DNA of 37,690 nt from Nitrososphaerales archaeon (GCA_030037995.1 JASHPQ010000048.1:1-37690); one strand, 5' to 3'; shown: positions 9,201 through 17,897, counted from the stretch's first letter. Numbers and translations: made by a program. Notes: generated from the sequence alone by a model not told the origin.

Positions 9201-10067
9201 AATTCCTGAGACTTCATTGTCGAAGTAAGTGGTTACATGGTACTGGAGCAGGTCAACGAGGTCTTGCACAATGAGTGGTGGAGTGCCCGACTCTTTGCTC
9301 TCTCTGACTCTCTGATTCACCCTGAGAATGTCTACGATCTTGTGCGTCAGGTCGTCTTCCGATCTAATGCCCGATTCTAGAGTAATGGAGGGCCTTACCG
9401 CGACGGGAGGAACCGGCAAAACTTGGAGGATAAGCCACTCGGGGCGAGCGCTTGAAGGATCGTACCCCAGAAGTTTCAGATCGTCGCCGGTGATCCTCTC
9501 AAGCCTCTCCCTTATCGCGACCGGAAGCAGTCTAGTAGCACCGCCCGTCTCCGTAATCTCGTGAAACACCGTTGGCTTTGTGAACTCAATTTCATACTGA
9601 CCACGGCCGCAGTGAAAGCATTCTTTTGCCTTTTTCACCTTCGCGAGGATCTCTCTCGAGATGATTTCGATGAGCATGGGAGATGATGAAGTTCTTTCAT
9701 CCAATCTCTTCCGGTATTCGGCAATGTCTTCTTCCGATAAGCGGAGGCGCCCGCAAGCTCTGCAGGTAGAGATCAGAAGCTTGTGCACTTCATCCACGAA
9801 TGCGATGTGGATGACCGGTTCTGCGAGCTCCACGTGTCCAAAGTGCCCGGGACATTTCGGTGCCGTGTTCCCGCAAGTTGCGCACTTTTGCCCGGGCTCG
9901 AGAGTTCCTAGACGATTGTCCATGAGGCCTCCCTGCACCGGCATACCGTCCTCGTCGTATGTTTCGGGCGCGGTGATCTCTGCGACACTGTACTTTCGGA
10001 TTTCACTGGGCGAGAGGAACGCAAACCTGATCCCGCCTACAGCCTTTATCGATTCTTCTAACGACAT
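6276..10067 (-). CDS. rpoA: RNA polymerase subunit A, unsplit A'-A'' fusion
   Basis: 1263 aa. This is the largest catalytic subunit, equivalent to bacterial beta' and eukaryotic Rpb1. The N-terminal zinc sites are C62/C65/C72/H75 (CATCGNTAPKCPGHFGH), with further Cys pairs near 102-105 and 150-155. The catalytic NSDFDGDEM motif (Mg-binding aspartates) lies around residue 460. The bridge helix/funnel part is followed without a break by the A'' portion, including EPGTQMTLRTFHFAG near residue 955. Most archaea encode A' and A'' separately. One continuous gene is typical of Thaumarchaeota and a few other lineages. The ATG at 10067 lies 16 bases after the rpoB stop, so the genes form one operon. 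No internal stop or inserted intein was seen. Confidence 0.97.
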   Translation of the reverse strand: MSLEESIKAVGGIRFAFLSPSEIRKYSVAEITAPETYDEDGMPVQGGLMDNRLGTLEPGQKCATCGNTAPKCPGHFGHVELAEPVIHIAFVDEVHKLLISTCRACGRLRLSEEDIAEYRKRLDERTSSSPMLIEIISREILAKVKKAKECFHCGRGQYEIEFTKPTVFHEITETGGATRLLPVAIRERLERITGDDLKLLGYDPSSARPEWLILQVLPVPPVAVRPSITLESGIRSEDDLTHKIVDILRVNQRVRESKESGTPPLIVQDLVDLLQYHVTTYFDNEVSGIPQAHHRSGRPLKTISQRLKGKEGRFRGSLSGKRVDFSSRTVISPDPSLDISEVGIPFEVARKLTIPEKTSPWNAEFLKKLILNGPFKHPGANYIIRPDGIKIRLDYVTDLQMHADSLAPGFIVERHLIDGDIVIFNRQPSLHRMSVMAHYVKVLPYRTFRLHPAVCPPYNSDFDGDEMNLHVPQSEEARSEALTLMRVQDQILSPRYGGPIIGGIRDFLTAAYLLTKDGTYLTKEEFTNLAVAGGYPPEAELPKPEKIEPIPLYSGKQLFSLFLPKDFNYVLISKWEKSSRGAGKDVVIKNGVLLSGVIDRAAIGAEESDSILHRIAKDYSTDDARNFLNSILRLLKAFITRSGFSYGFDELELPEDVRSKISETLDDSYARVAELNTQYENGTLPETRGLSPEDALEFYVANELSRAREKAGRIADKSFSPQNAGIIMARTGARGSTLNLGQMTAALGQQSVRGKRIEKGYLKRALPHFPQGDPSPNARGFVRSNYRDGLNPIEFFFHAMGGREGLVDTAVRTQQSGYMQRRLVNALEHLKVEYDLTVRDPNGNIIQFKYGEDGIDPAKSDHGRAVNLERLVDTIALSSDASKAAAETTIERTVEKYASDLNPRLHQDLLEALKGSKLDPKSIDKVCERVVELVKKGTVEPGEASGIVAAQSIGEPGTQMTLRTFHFAGVKERDVTLGLPRLIELVDARKQPATPSMDVFLDEETKKSNEKAIKVANQIRFTKVANVVSKSEVDPSGEIYLFVSKDKMAERQVELSDITAAIESPKREVSVDEATNVITVKIDVDFASLHIHKNKILNQKVKGIPGIDRVTVVKEGEEWKIQTSGSNLQKVRAIEGVDKSRTTTNNIFEIYQSLGIEAARSALVREIISTLEEQGLEVDIRHIYLVADLMTSKGFLQQIGRHGVAGTKTSVLARAAFEITVPTLAEAAVRGETEDLRGVTENVIVGLPIPVGTGMIDVFMRGV

Positions 10068-10083
10068 TTTTATCTCGCTCCTC

Positions 10084-13000
10084 TCAGACCTTGTCCTTCA
10101 GCTGTAAACGAGGAGCGATGTTCAGACTCATCATCTCCTGGAGCAGCAGCTTGAACGCGTATGCTATGACGACTGTTGAGATTCTCGCGGTGTCCCCGTC
10201 AACTCTGCAGACGTACTTTCTCTGCTTTGCATCAAAGTAGGCGATCAGCCCGCACTTTTCACAGACGTGAACTTCCGTTTTGTCCGCCTCGTCTAGCAGT
10301 CGATCTTTCAGGACCATGGATGCTCCGTAAGCAATCAGACAGTCTCGCTCCATTTCACCGAATCTGAGACCTCCGCCTCTTGCCCTGCCTTCCGTAGGCT
10401 GCTTGGTAAGCATCTGCACCTGACCTCGAGCTCTTGCGTGGATCTTGTCGGCGACCATGTGGTGAAGTTTCTGATAGAACACGACTCCGATGTAAATGTC
10501 CGCCGCAAACTTTCTGCCGGTCCTCCCGTCGTACATCACTTCTCTTCCGGTGGCGGAATAGCCGTTATTTCTGAGCGTTTCTTCGAGGGAGACAGCAGTC
10601 TCCCCGGTGAAAGCAGTTCCGTCTACTGGTTTGCCCCGCAGAGCTGCAGCCTTTCCAGCCAGAGATTCGATGAACTGGCCGGCCGTCATACGAGATGGGA
10701 ATGCGTGTGGGTTGATGATGACATCGGGCACGACCCCGTCTTCGGTGTACGGCATATCCTCCTGATTGACTACTAGCCCGATTACTCCCTTCTGTCCGTG
10801 CCTGGATGCGAACTTGTCCCCGATCTCGGGAATCCTCATGTCTCTGACGCGCACCTTGTACATCTTGCCGCCTTCCTCGTTTTCTGTCAGGAAAACCGCG
10901 TCGACGACACCACTCTCACTGGCCCTAACTCCGATCGAGGTGTCCCTCCGGTAGGGCCCCTTGATCTCGAACTCTTTGTACTCCTCCATGAATCTCGGCG
11001 GGCTGGTTCTTCCAATAATCACATCGCCGCCGGTCACCTGCGCTTCGTGCATCACCACGCCGTCGGATTCGATTAGGCGATAGTACTTCTCTCCCCGGTA
11101 ACCCCGAATGTTGGCGTCAGCGCGTGGCACCTCGAAGGTATCCTTCATTCCCCCGAGGTACTGCTTTGCTTCAGCTTCGTACAATCGGTAAAAGATCGAT
11201 CTTGCAAAGCCGCGGTCTATCGCCGACTTGTTGAAGATGATCGCGTCTTCAATGTTGTACCCCTCGAATGAGAGCACGGCGACGATCGCGTTTTGTCCGG
11301 TGGGTCTTTCATCAAGGCTCAATAACGAGGTGGACTTCGTTTTCACCAGAGGAGGCTGCGGGTGCACTAGAAGGTGCTCCCGGACGTACGTGCTGAACGG
11401 ATAAGTGGGAGTTGGGAAGCCGAGCGACTGCTTTGCCATGGCGGATTCGTACGTGTTCCTCGGAGACTGGTTGTGCTCCGGATACGGTATGATGGACGCG
11501 GCGATTCCCAAAATGGAGGAGGGATACATTTCCAAGTGAGTGTTTCTTTCCGCGAGGTGATCGAAGTCAATAGCGATTAGCGAATTTTCTTCCTCGTTTG
11601 CATCAATCAGCTCGATGACTCCCATCTGGACCAAGTCCCGCCAGTTGAGCTGCCCACCTTCGATCCTCTTGATCATTTCAGGGGCCAGCAACGGCCGGTT
11701 GTTCTCGCAGATGATCAACGGCCGCAGCACGCGGCCGGAGTTAGTCGAGATGAAAATCCTGTTTACTCCTCCCGCCTTGATTGCAGGAAAATAAGCGATG
11801 CCGGCGTGCGGGTGAATCTGACCTTCCCGCCTGAGTTTCCTGAAGGATCTTGCGAGAATCTCACCATCCTTCACGAAACCAACAAACCTGCCCTCTACAA
11901 ACACTCGGCAGCCGTCCATCTTGATTTTGTCGTCCGCCTCCTTGAACGGCTTTACGCCCAGATCGTAGAGCTTCGCTACGACCTGCGCGGAAGGAACGCT
12001 GACTGAAATCAGAGCAGAAAGCGCGAGATTCTTTACAAGGCCACAGTTCGACCCCTCGGGAGTTTCGCTCGGGCAGATCCTGCCAAAGTGAGTAGCGTGC
12101 AGGTCTCTTGCCTCAAAGTTCGGCTGGCTCCTCGACAGCGGAGACTGGATTCGACGCAGGTGGGATAAAGTGGAGAGATAATTCGTGCGATCTAAAAGCT
12201 GAGTTACACCAACCTTCCCTCGGCCCCAGTTTCCAGTCGCGATGGCGTTGTTGAGTTTGTCTGTTATGATACCAGGCCTGATTGCGGCGCCGACCACGTT
12301 GAGACCGCGTCTTTGGCCGGTACGCTCTAATTGGTATTTCATATCGCGGGCCAAGTTTCGAAACGCGGTCCTGAAAAGATCCGCGATCATCTGACCCGCG
12401 AATTTGATCACTTTGTTGCCGTAGTGGTCTTTGTCGTCGGTGTCGATCAGTCCGATCCTGAGCTCTGCCAGTTTGCAGACTGCCTCCCCCAGAAAGATCG
12501 CCTTGTCGTACCTGTCGTCTCTCGTCTTGCCCAGATGCGGCAAAAGACCCCAGTCTAAAACGGATTCGGCTCGCCTGAGCCTGAACTCGTCTAGCATTCC
12601 ATGAGCGACACGGTTTCCGATGTACATCAAAGCATCCTTGGGAGTCTTTGCTTCGGACGCCTTTTCGAAGGAAACTTCGAGGCGATCCTGAATTTCTGGC
12701 TTCAGCGATATTGCATCCGCGATCTCTTTGTCGGTTTCGAGGCCCAGCGCTCTCATCACGATGATTAGTGGGAGATCAACAGGAGAGCTCGGCAGCTTTA
12801 CACTGATTGACTCATCCTGCTTCAGAGTGAGCTCAAGTTTTGCCCTGTAGCCCACGATGGAGGAGTACACTTTTGCCTTGTAATTTGTCACTCCTCCTAC
12901 TTTATCAACGTCAACAAGAATCTTGTTCGGAGAAAGATCCTCCAATCCGACTATGACCCTCTCCGAGCCGTTGATGATGAAATATCCACCGGGATCCTTC

Positions 13001-13440
13001 GGATCTTCGCCTACCTCGATAAGTTGCTGGGGGTTCATAGTCGCCAGCATGCACCGGTCTGACTTTACCATCACAGGAAGATCTCCGATGTGCTGCTCCT
13101 GCGACTCTCTAACTATGCCGTCTTCCTCGACTGTCATGTCTATGAAAATGGGTGACGCGTACGAGAGATTTCTCAGTCTTGCCTCTAGTGGGAGGATGTT
13201 ACTGACCGAGCCGTCGATTTCCACAACACGCGGAAGTTTCAGTTTTACCTTACCGAACTTTACCTTGTAGGGAGTACCCACGGTCTCGATATCGATCGAG
13301 CCGATCTCGTCAACGATACTCTGCAGTCCGCGCTGAATGAACTCGTTGTACGAGTTTAAGTGCTGTCGCGCAACACCTTCGCGGTTCAAAATATCCTGGA
13401 GGACTGGCCAGGCGTCGTAACTCTGGATCTCCTTTTGCAT
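10084..13440 (-). CDS. rpoB: RNA polymerase subunit B (unsplit)
   Basis: 1118 aa, the second catalytic subunit (Rpb2/beta equivalent), as a single gene rather than the B''/B' pair of methanogens. Landmarks are CPSETPEGSNCGLVKNLAL, the region FEGYNIEDAIIFNKSA, GDKFASRHGQKGVIG near residue 877, and the C-terminal clamp AFKLLLQEMMSLNIAPRL. The zinc ribbon near 1060-1085 reads CEKCG...YVCRVDGD. Three cysteines are present but the fourth ligand position is Asp, where relatives have Cys or His. The ATG at 13440 lies 8 bases after the rpoH stop. Confidence 0.97.
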   Translation of the reverse strand: MQKEIQSYDAWPVLQDILNREGVARQHLNSYNEFIQRGLQSIVDEIGSIDIETVGTPYKVKFGKVKLKLPRVVEIDGSVSNILPLEARLRNLSYASPIFIDMTVEEDGIVRESQEQHIGDLPVMVKSDRCMLATMNPQQLIEVGEDPKDPGGYFIINGSERVIVGLEDLSPNKILVDVDKVGGVTNYKAKVYSSIVGYRAKLELTLKQDESISVKLPSSPVDLPLIIVMRALGLETDKEIADAISLKPEIQDRLEVSFEKASEAKTPKDALMYIGNRVAHGMLDEFRLRRAESVLDWGLLPHLGKTRDDRYDKAIFLGEAVCKLAELRIGLIDTDDKDHYGNKVIKFAGQMIADLFRTAFRNLARDMKYQLERTGQRRGLNVVGAAIRPGIITDKLNNAIATGNWGRGKVGVTQLLDRTNYLSTLSHLRRIQSPLSRSQPNFEARDLHATHFGRICPSETPEGSNCGLVKNLALSALISVSVPSAQVVAKLYDLGVKPFKEADDKIKMDGCRVFVEGRFVGFVKDGEILARSFRKLRREGQIHPHAGIAYFPAIKAGGVNRIFISTNSGRVLRPLIICENNRPLLAPEMIKRIEGGQLNWRDLVQMGVIELIDANEEENSLIAIDFDHLAERNTHLEMYPSSILGIAASIIPYPEHNQSPRNTYESAMAKQSLGFPTPTYPFSTYVREHLLVHPQPPLVKTKSTSLLSLDERPTGQNAIVAVLSFEGYNIEDAIIFNKSAIDRGFARSIFYRLYEAEAKQYLGGMKDTFEVPRADANIRGYRGEKYYRLIESDGVVMHEAQVTGGDVIIGRTSPPRFMEEYKEFEIKGPYRRDTSIGVRASESGVVDAVFLTENEEGGKMYKVRVRDMRIPEIGDKFASRHGQKGVIGLVVNQEDMPYTEDGVVPDVIINPHAFPSRMTAGQFIESLAGKAAALRGKPVDGTAFTGETAVSLEETLRNNGYSATGREVMYDGRTGRKFAADIYIGVVFYQKLHHMVADKIHARARGQVQMLTKQPTEGRARGGGLRFGEMERDCLIAYGASMVLKDRLLDEADKTEVHVCEKCGLIAYFDAKQRKYVCRVDGDTARISTVVIAYAFKLLLQEMMSLNIAPRLQLKDKV

Positions 13441-13448
13441 TTTTCTAA

Positions 13449-13721
13449 TTACACCGATTCTACCACAAATCTGTAGTACGTCGTTTCTCCCGCTGTATCA
13501 CTCACCCGGTTTATCCGTACCATGTCGCCAGGTTTGGCTCCGATTTCCCTGACCACCGGATCGCTGCTGAAAAGGAATGGAAATTGCTCCTCGGTCGCGT
13601 TGAACCCTGTAAGGATCTTTTTCTTTTCTTCCTCTGACAGAATCTCGTGCTTTGGGACAAGCACGTGATCTGTTACCTTTACTTCTTCCAAAACTTCGTC
13701 TTTCTTATTCCTCTTGGCCAC
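13449..13721 (-). CDS. rpoH: RNA polymerase subunit H (Rpb5 C-terminal-like)
   Basis: 90 aa from a GTG at 13721, close to the usual 75-90 aa of archaeal RpoH. The family core is clear: VTDHVLVPKHEILSEEE, FPFLFSSDPVVREIGAKPGD and the end TTYYRFVVE. RpoH binds the jaw of polymerase and helps promoter opening. The frame stays open to an ATG at 13814, but the extra 31 residues (MHKAYIPITFKIFGYLF...) are hydrophobic and unlike the family. They also overlap a TATA-like CGTATATAC (13797-13806), so the shorter start is preferred. First gene of the rpoH-rpoB-rpoA-L30e operon. Confidence 0.92.
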   Translation of the reverse strand: MAKRNKKDEVLEEVKVTDHVLVPKHEILSEEEKKKILTGFNATEEQFPFLFSSDPVVREIGAKPGDMVRINRVSDTAGETTYYRFVVESV

Positions 13722-13897
13722 GGTAAAATGCACACTTTTTTCGATGAGATACCCTACGGTAGAAAACAGATATCCAAAGATCTTGAAGGTGATCGGTATA
13801 TACGCTTTGTGCATCGATTGCCAGCTATTGATACCCTTCTCTCAAATCAACGGATCTGGAAAGCGATCGGGTCTAACACACGTGGGTCTGGCACTTG

Positions 13898-14857
13898 CTA
13901 GCCTTTTCTGGCTTTTATTTCGGCGCTTTCGATTCTCGGAAAGATGACCGACCCCTCCGTCTGATCACTCCGCAGTTTCAGAAATTCTCCATAGATCCTT
14001 GCAGTGACCCGTCCCACTTTGCCAGAGCCGATGACCCTCCCGTTGACTCGTATAACTGGCACAATCTCGGCAAGCGTCCCTGTTAGAAAAACCTCTTCTG
14101 CATTGATCAGTTCGAAGGGCGTGATTTCCCTCTCGCTCACCTGATAGCCCAAATCTGTAGCAATTTCAATTACTCTCTGCCTTGTCACACCGTGCAAGAT
14201 CGCGGAATCGGTCGAAGGAGTCACAATCTGTCCCTTCCGGACGATGAACACGTTTTCAGCGGTTGCCTCGGAAACAAAGCCACGGGTGTCGAGCATAATC
14301 GCCTCGTCAACCCGGGCTTCTATAGCCTCCCAACGGGCGAGAATGCTGTTGAGGTAATTGAGCGATTTGACTTCGTGAGAAGTAGCGTCAACGGGGTCAC
14401 GTCTAATGGACGAGATTATAGTAGTCTTTCCTATTGCGTTTGTCCTAGGATCTAAGGAGGGAGAAGCCGGCTCTGTGATTACCACGATGGACGGCCTTTT
14501 GCAGATCGTCGGGTTTAGACCGAGGTCTCCCACTCCCCGCGTCACAAGCAGCCTGATGTAAGCGTCCTTGAGGTTATTCTTTCTTAGAGTCTCCAAAACG
14601 GCTTCCATCATCTCCCCTCTCTCGATCGGAATTTCCAGCCGAATGTAATTCGCAGATTCGTATAGGCGATCGATGTGTTCTCTCAGCTTGAAGACGACCC
14701 CATTGTATGCGCGAATCCCCTCGAATACACCGTCCCCGTAGAGCAGGCCATGATCAAAGACGGAAACCTTTGCCTTGGATCTCGGCAGCAGTTCCCCATC
14801 TACATAGACAAAGATATTCTCCTTTGCAATCTTGCCCACTTCTGAGCCGTTCTTCAT
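13898..14857 (-). CDS. ilvE: Branched-chain amino acid aminotransferase (PLP class IV)
   Basis: 319 aa, usual length. It transfers the amino group between Val/Leu/Ile and 2-oxoglutarate. Class IV motifs are VYVDGELLPRSKAKVSVFDHGLLYG (split around residues 17-41), FEGIRAYNG, the PLP lysine K164 in HEVKSLNYLNSILA, and GFVSEATAENVF and FLTGTLAEIVPV for PLP phosphate and substrate binding. The start is ATG at 14857, with a TATA box (CTTTTATCAG, minus strand, 14891-14900) about 35-43 bases upstream, so it is probably its own transcript. Related D-amino acid or aminodeoxychorismate enzymes share the fold, but the motifs fit ilvE best. Confidence 0.93.
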   Translation of the reverse strand: MKNGSEVGKIAKENIFVYVDGELLPRSKAKVSVFDHGLLYGDGVFEGIRAYNGVVFKLREHIDRLYESANYIRLEIPIERGEMMEAVLETLRKNNLKDAYIRLLVTRGVGDLGLNPTICKRPSIVVITEPASPSLDPRTNAIGKTTIISSIRRDPVDATSHEVKSLNYLNSILARWEAIEARVDEAIMLDTRGFVSEATAENVFIVRKGQIVTPSTDSAILHGVTRQRVIEIATDLGYQVSEREITPFELINAEEVFLTGTLAEIVPVIRVNGRVIGSGKVGRVTARIYGEFLKLRSDQTEGSVIFPRIESAEIKARKG

Positions 14858-15416
14858 TTCCTATCTCTTCGCACAAAATTACCACTAAACCTGATAAAAG
14901 GACAGCTGTTTTCTGTCACAGCACTTTTTTTCGAGAATATTCTGTTGATTTCTAGGCAAGCCAATGAAAGATATTCTCCGTGTGAAGAACTATAACGGGC
15001 GACGCCACATCTCTGAATGCAGACCTGCTTGATCCATTTTTGAGATCCGCGCTATGTCCAAAGTTAAGCTAGTTGAAGAATTTCATACCACGCCATTGTA
15101 AATCAAGAGAATATCTTAATCCTATGCAAAGAGAAAGAAATTCGTAGATAACGCGCAGTTTGAGGATCCGATGAGAAAAGCTTATGATATTTCTAAAAAG
15201 TGCCATTGATATCATTCCTCCTTGCCATTATCTCTGTCCCTAATTTCCGGCAACCGGGGGCCAGATCAGAAGTCCTATTCAGTCGCAATTGGTAGCAGCA
15301 TTCGTTTTGTCCTTTTGCATTGGATCTGGCTTGCTCTAAAAACATGAACTTCAATTATCAGAAAATTTCTTGATTCCTGAATTGCACGAGTCAAAGAGGA
15401 CTTTTTTGAATTCACA
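14858..15416. other. Gene-free intergenic stretch
   Basis: AT-rich gap between two genes reading away from each other. It contains the ilvE TATA box and, presumably, the promoter of the four-CBS gene. No open frame with family resemblance, tRNA or strong hairpin was recognised. Confidence 0.5.
14891..14900 (-). promoter_or_regulatory. TATA box of ilvE
   Basis: CTTTTATCAG on the minus strand, about 35-43 bases before the ATG, consistent with a short leader. Confidence 0.45.
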
Positions 15417-16664
15417 ATGGATTTGGAGAATTCCAAATATGAAGAGGAAGTGAGTTCGATCGCAGCCATTCCTCGCCTCTTAAATAGCTCGGGATGCTCA
15501 ATAGTACCGAGTTTTTTGTCAGTTGGCATAGATTCTCTGTCTGTTTCCGATTTCGTAGAGCCTGCAACCACAGTCCCGCCTTCAGAACTCGTTTCTCACC
15601 TCATCGGGACTTTGAGGAAATCGAAAGGTTACGAAGCGTTTGTGGATGAAAATGAGCGAACCAGCATTATAACCTTCAGGGACCTCTTAGATGCTGACGA
15701 TGTTGTCACAACCAAAGTCTCCACGGTGATGCTTGCTGTTCCGCGATTAAACTACGGTGATTCCATTCTTTACGCCGCTCGATTAATGTATGAAAATAAA
15801 CTGAGAGCACTCCCAGTGTTCAAAAATGGCAAGCTCGAGGGCAAAGTTACATCCCTAGCGATCATCAAGAGAATGCAGGAGGAGGGCATGCTCAATGGTT
15901 CGATCGGAAAAATCATGACCCCGGATCCAATCTGTCTTCAAAACTCAGATGGAATCTCGAAGGCAAGAAGCTTGATGATGAGGCGAAGAATAGATCAGCT
16001 GCCGATCCTGAAAGACGCCAAGCTCAGCGGAGTTATTACTTCGGATGCAATAGTTTTCAGCTATTTGACCCAATCATCTGACAGGGACTCAAAAGGTGGT
16101 TCCGAGGAGGGCCGATTTGATAATCCGGCCTACAGCATAGCGTCGGTCGAGACGACTGTGAATGATGCAAAGGATCCCCTTTCGAAAGTAGTACAGAACA
16201 TGCTGCATTTGTCAACTAATTATTCGGTGATTTTAGAAAACGGCATTGTAAGCGGAATAGCAACCTTTAGAGACTTTTTGAAACTGCTCCCGATTCAGGA
16301 AACAAACGCAGGCATCCCGGCTTCCATTGTGGGGCTTCCAGAAAACCCGATGGAAGCTGAAATTGTAACATCGAAGTTTACCGCCTCTGTGCGGATGTTG
16401 CAAATGATGGACCCTACCCTGACGGAGGCCAGGGCTATAATCAAAAATAAGCAGGTAAACTCGTCCACAATGCTCCATCAGGTACAGGTCTTTATCGACG
16501 CCCTAGAATGGCATGAGAATTATGAGGCCTCGGGATATGATCTGTCAAACATCTTTGCCGAGATTGACGCATGGGTCAAGAGAATGGCTGGAAAGCACGA
16601 TCGAAAGCCGGATCGAGAAAAGAAAAGGGATAAGACTATTAGAAAGCCGGATCTGTCAGAGTGA
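15417..16664 (+). CDS. Four-CBS protein with C-terminal HPF/S30AE-like domain
   Basis: 415 aa. Four CBS-type units can be placed: about 45-95, 103-155 (LMYENKLRALPVFKNGKLEG), 165-215 (IMTPDPICLQ, MRRRIDQLPILKDAKLSGVITS) and 240-290. CBS pairs usually bind adenine nucleotides. Residues about 310-395 are different: EAEIVTSKFTASV, TLTEARAIIK, VQVFIDALEWHENYEASGYDLSNIFAEIDAWVKRM (split around the family pattern). They resemble the hydrophobic/acidic pattern and 'DLYAAIDxAVxKLxRQ' end of ribosome hibernation factors (HPF/YfiA, S30AE). A Lys/Arg/Asp tail follows. This suggests a ribosome-associated protein whose binding responds to adenylate levels; the S30AE part is an inference from pattern alone. 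The start is ATG at 15417. Confidence 0.75.
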   Translation: MDLENSKYEEEVSSIAAIPRLLNSSGCSIVPSFLSVGIDSLSVSDFVEPATTVPPSELVSHLIGTLRKSKGYEAFVDENERTSIITFRDLLDADDVVTTKVSTVMLAVPRLNYGDSILYAARLMYENKLRALPVFKNGKLEGKVTSLAIIKRMQEEGMLNGSIGKIMTPDPICLQNSDGISKARSLMMRRRIDQLPILKDAKLSGVITSDAIVFSYLTQSSDRDSKGGSEEGRFDNPAYSIASVETTVNDAKDPLSKVVQNMLHLSTNYSVILENGIVSGIATFRDFLKLLPIQETNAGIPASIVGLPENPMEAEIVTSKFTASVRMLQMMDPTLTEARAIIKNKQVNSSTMLHQVQVFIDALEWHENYEASGYDLSNIFAEIDAWVKRMAGKHDRKPDREKKRDKTIRKPDLSE

Positions 16665-16688
16665 ATCCCGCAGCCTCCGTCATCCCTT

Positions 16689-17165
16689 CTAGCGAATGAC
16701 CATCACAGAACAAGGCGCGTGTTCTATGATCGCGCTCGAAACGCTCCCTAGAAGCAGCCTCCTGAACCCTCCCAGGCCCCTCGTGCCGCACACGATCAAG
16801 TTCACGTTCTCTTTGGAAGCTTCCTCGAGAATAGCCTCAGCGACCGACGTAATGCTCCTAAGAACCACGGTGCGAGCTTTCACGGACTCTTTTTGCGCCA
16901 GCGACGCTGCATCGTCGGCTATTTTCTTCCCGTCCGCTTCCGCCCTCGCAAGATACGCAGAATAGTCGACGGTTGGAACATCGACCCCAATCGGCGAATA
17001 GATCGGCGGAACCAGCTCCATCACAACGCTCAAAACGATCAGCTCGGCATTGGATTGCCTTGCAATTTGTGCAGCGGCTTCAACCGCTCTTTTTGCATTT
17101 TCAGAGCCATCAGTGGCAACGAGTATTTTCTCCAGAGGGAACAGGTGTTTCGGATCGCTAGCCAT
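16689..17165 (-). CDS. Universal stress protein (UspA family)
   Basis: 158 aa single Usp domain. N-terminal strand KILVATDGSENAKRAVEAAAQIA (residues about 13-36), and the ATP-binding signature GTRGLGGFRRLLLGSVS near 128-146 of the G-x2-G-x9-G(S/T) type, then the dimer strand PCSVMVIR at the end. Members with this motif bind ATP and act in stress survival; the target is unknown. Converges with the four-CBS gene (24 bases between stops). The ATG at 17165 has AT-rich DNA upstream. It sits within a cluster of adenylate-binding proteins. Confidence 0.9.
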   Translation of the reverse strand: MASDPKHLFPLEKILVATDGSENAKRAVEAAAQIARQSNAELIVLSVVMELVPPIYSPIGVDVPTVDYSAYLARAEADGKKIADDAASLAQKESVKARTVVLRSITSVAEAILEEASKENVNLIVCGTRGLGGFRRLLLGSVSSAIIEHAPCSVMVIR

Positions 17166-17330
17166 TACGACTTCTCACTCTCTGTTTGCGGATCTTTCGG
17201 TTCTATTTGGGTAGTTAAATAATCTGACGATTCTCAGACAAACATCGATATTCTCTCAGAAATGAAACTAGCTGCCATCTCATTTCAATAGCTAATACGA
17301 GATCAGCGATTGACTGCGATGTTCTAACGT

Positions 17331-17891
17331 TCAAAACTCCGGCCCATGCGCTCCCTTCAACATCTCTTCGCGCACATGAACGTTATCGATGTGTTTGGAG
17401 AGCTCTTCCCGGTTCTTTAGTATGGAACCGCAATAGGGACATCTGGAGCCTGAGGCCGGTTCAAGGAGAGGCAGAGTAATCGTGTTATGGCGAGAATTCC
17501 CGACCACCTGGCTCAGGGTGACAACTCCAAGGATCTTGGCTCCTTCCTTCACCAGAAGCCTTCTGTACTTGTTGCGGGCCATGAGAGAGATTGCTTCGCC
17601 CGCTGTGAGGCTCGCCGAAACCGAAAGGACCGGGGCAGACATAATGTCTCTCACGGTCGTCCGGCTAGGATCCTTTCCCTGCGCCACCACGCGGGAAAGG
17701 ATGTCCCACTCTGTAACGATGCCAAGAGCTTCGTCATTATCTCGGACTATGACGACACCTGACTTTCGCTCAGACATTTGTCTCGCGGCGTTTTTTACCG
17801 ATTCCACTGACGGGACAAAGATAGGCGTCTGGATGAACCTAGAGATGGGCTCCTTGATCGAGGTTTCAAGTTCTGCCAACTTTTGCAACAC
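17331..17891 (-). CDS. CBS-pair protein with C-terminal C2H2 zinc finger
   Basis: 186 aa. Two CBS motifs: about 22-72 (TPIFVPSVESVKNAARQM, GVVIVRDNDEALGIVTEWDILSRV) and 84-132 (IMSAPVLSVSASLTAGEAISLM, RRLLVKEGAKILGVVTLSQVV). A compact C2H2 finger follows: C151-x2-C154, x12, H167-x4-H172. CBS pairs bind AMP/ATP or similar ligands, and the finger suggests nucleic acid or protein contact, so this may be a ligand-responsive regulator. The GTG at 17891 lies 6 bases after the stop of the upstream CBS gene, so the two form an operon. Confidence 0.85.
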   Translation of the reverse strand: MLQKLAELETSIKEPISRFIQTPIFVPSVESVKNAARQMSERKSGVVIVRDNDEALGIVTEWDILSRVVAQGKDPSRTTVRDIMSAPVLSVSASLTAGEAISLMARNKYRRLLVKEGAKILGVVTLSQVVGNSRHNTITLPLLEPASGSRCPYCGSILKNREELSKHIDNVHVREEMLKGAHGPEF

Positions 17892-17897
17892 CTCTTA

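Noticed and set aside
15150-15250. C/D box small RNA candidate (GATGAG and TGAT boxes)
   Set aside because: The boxes do not match the RUGAUGA/CUGA spacing.
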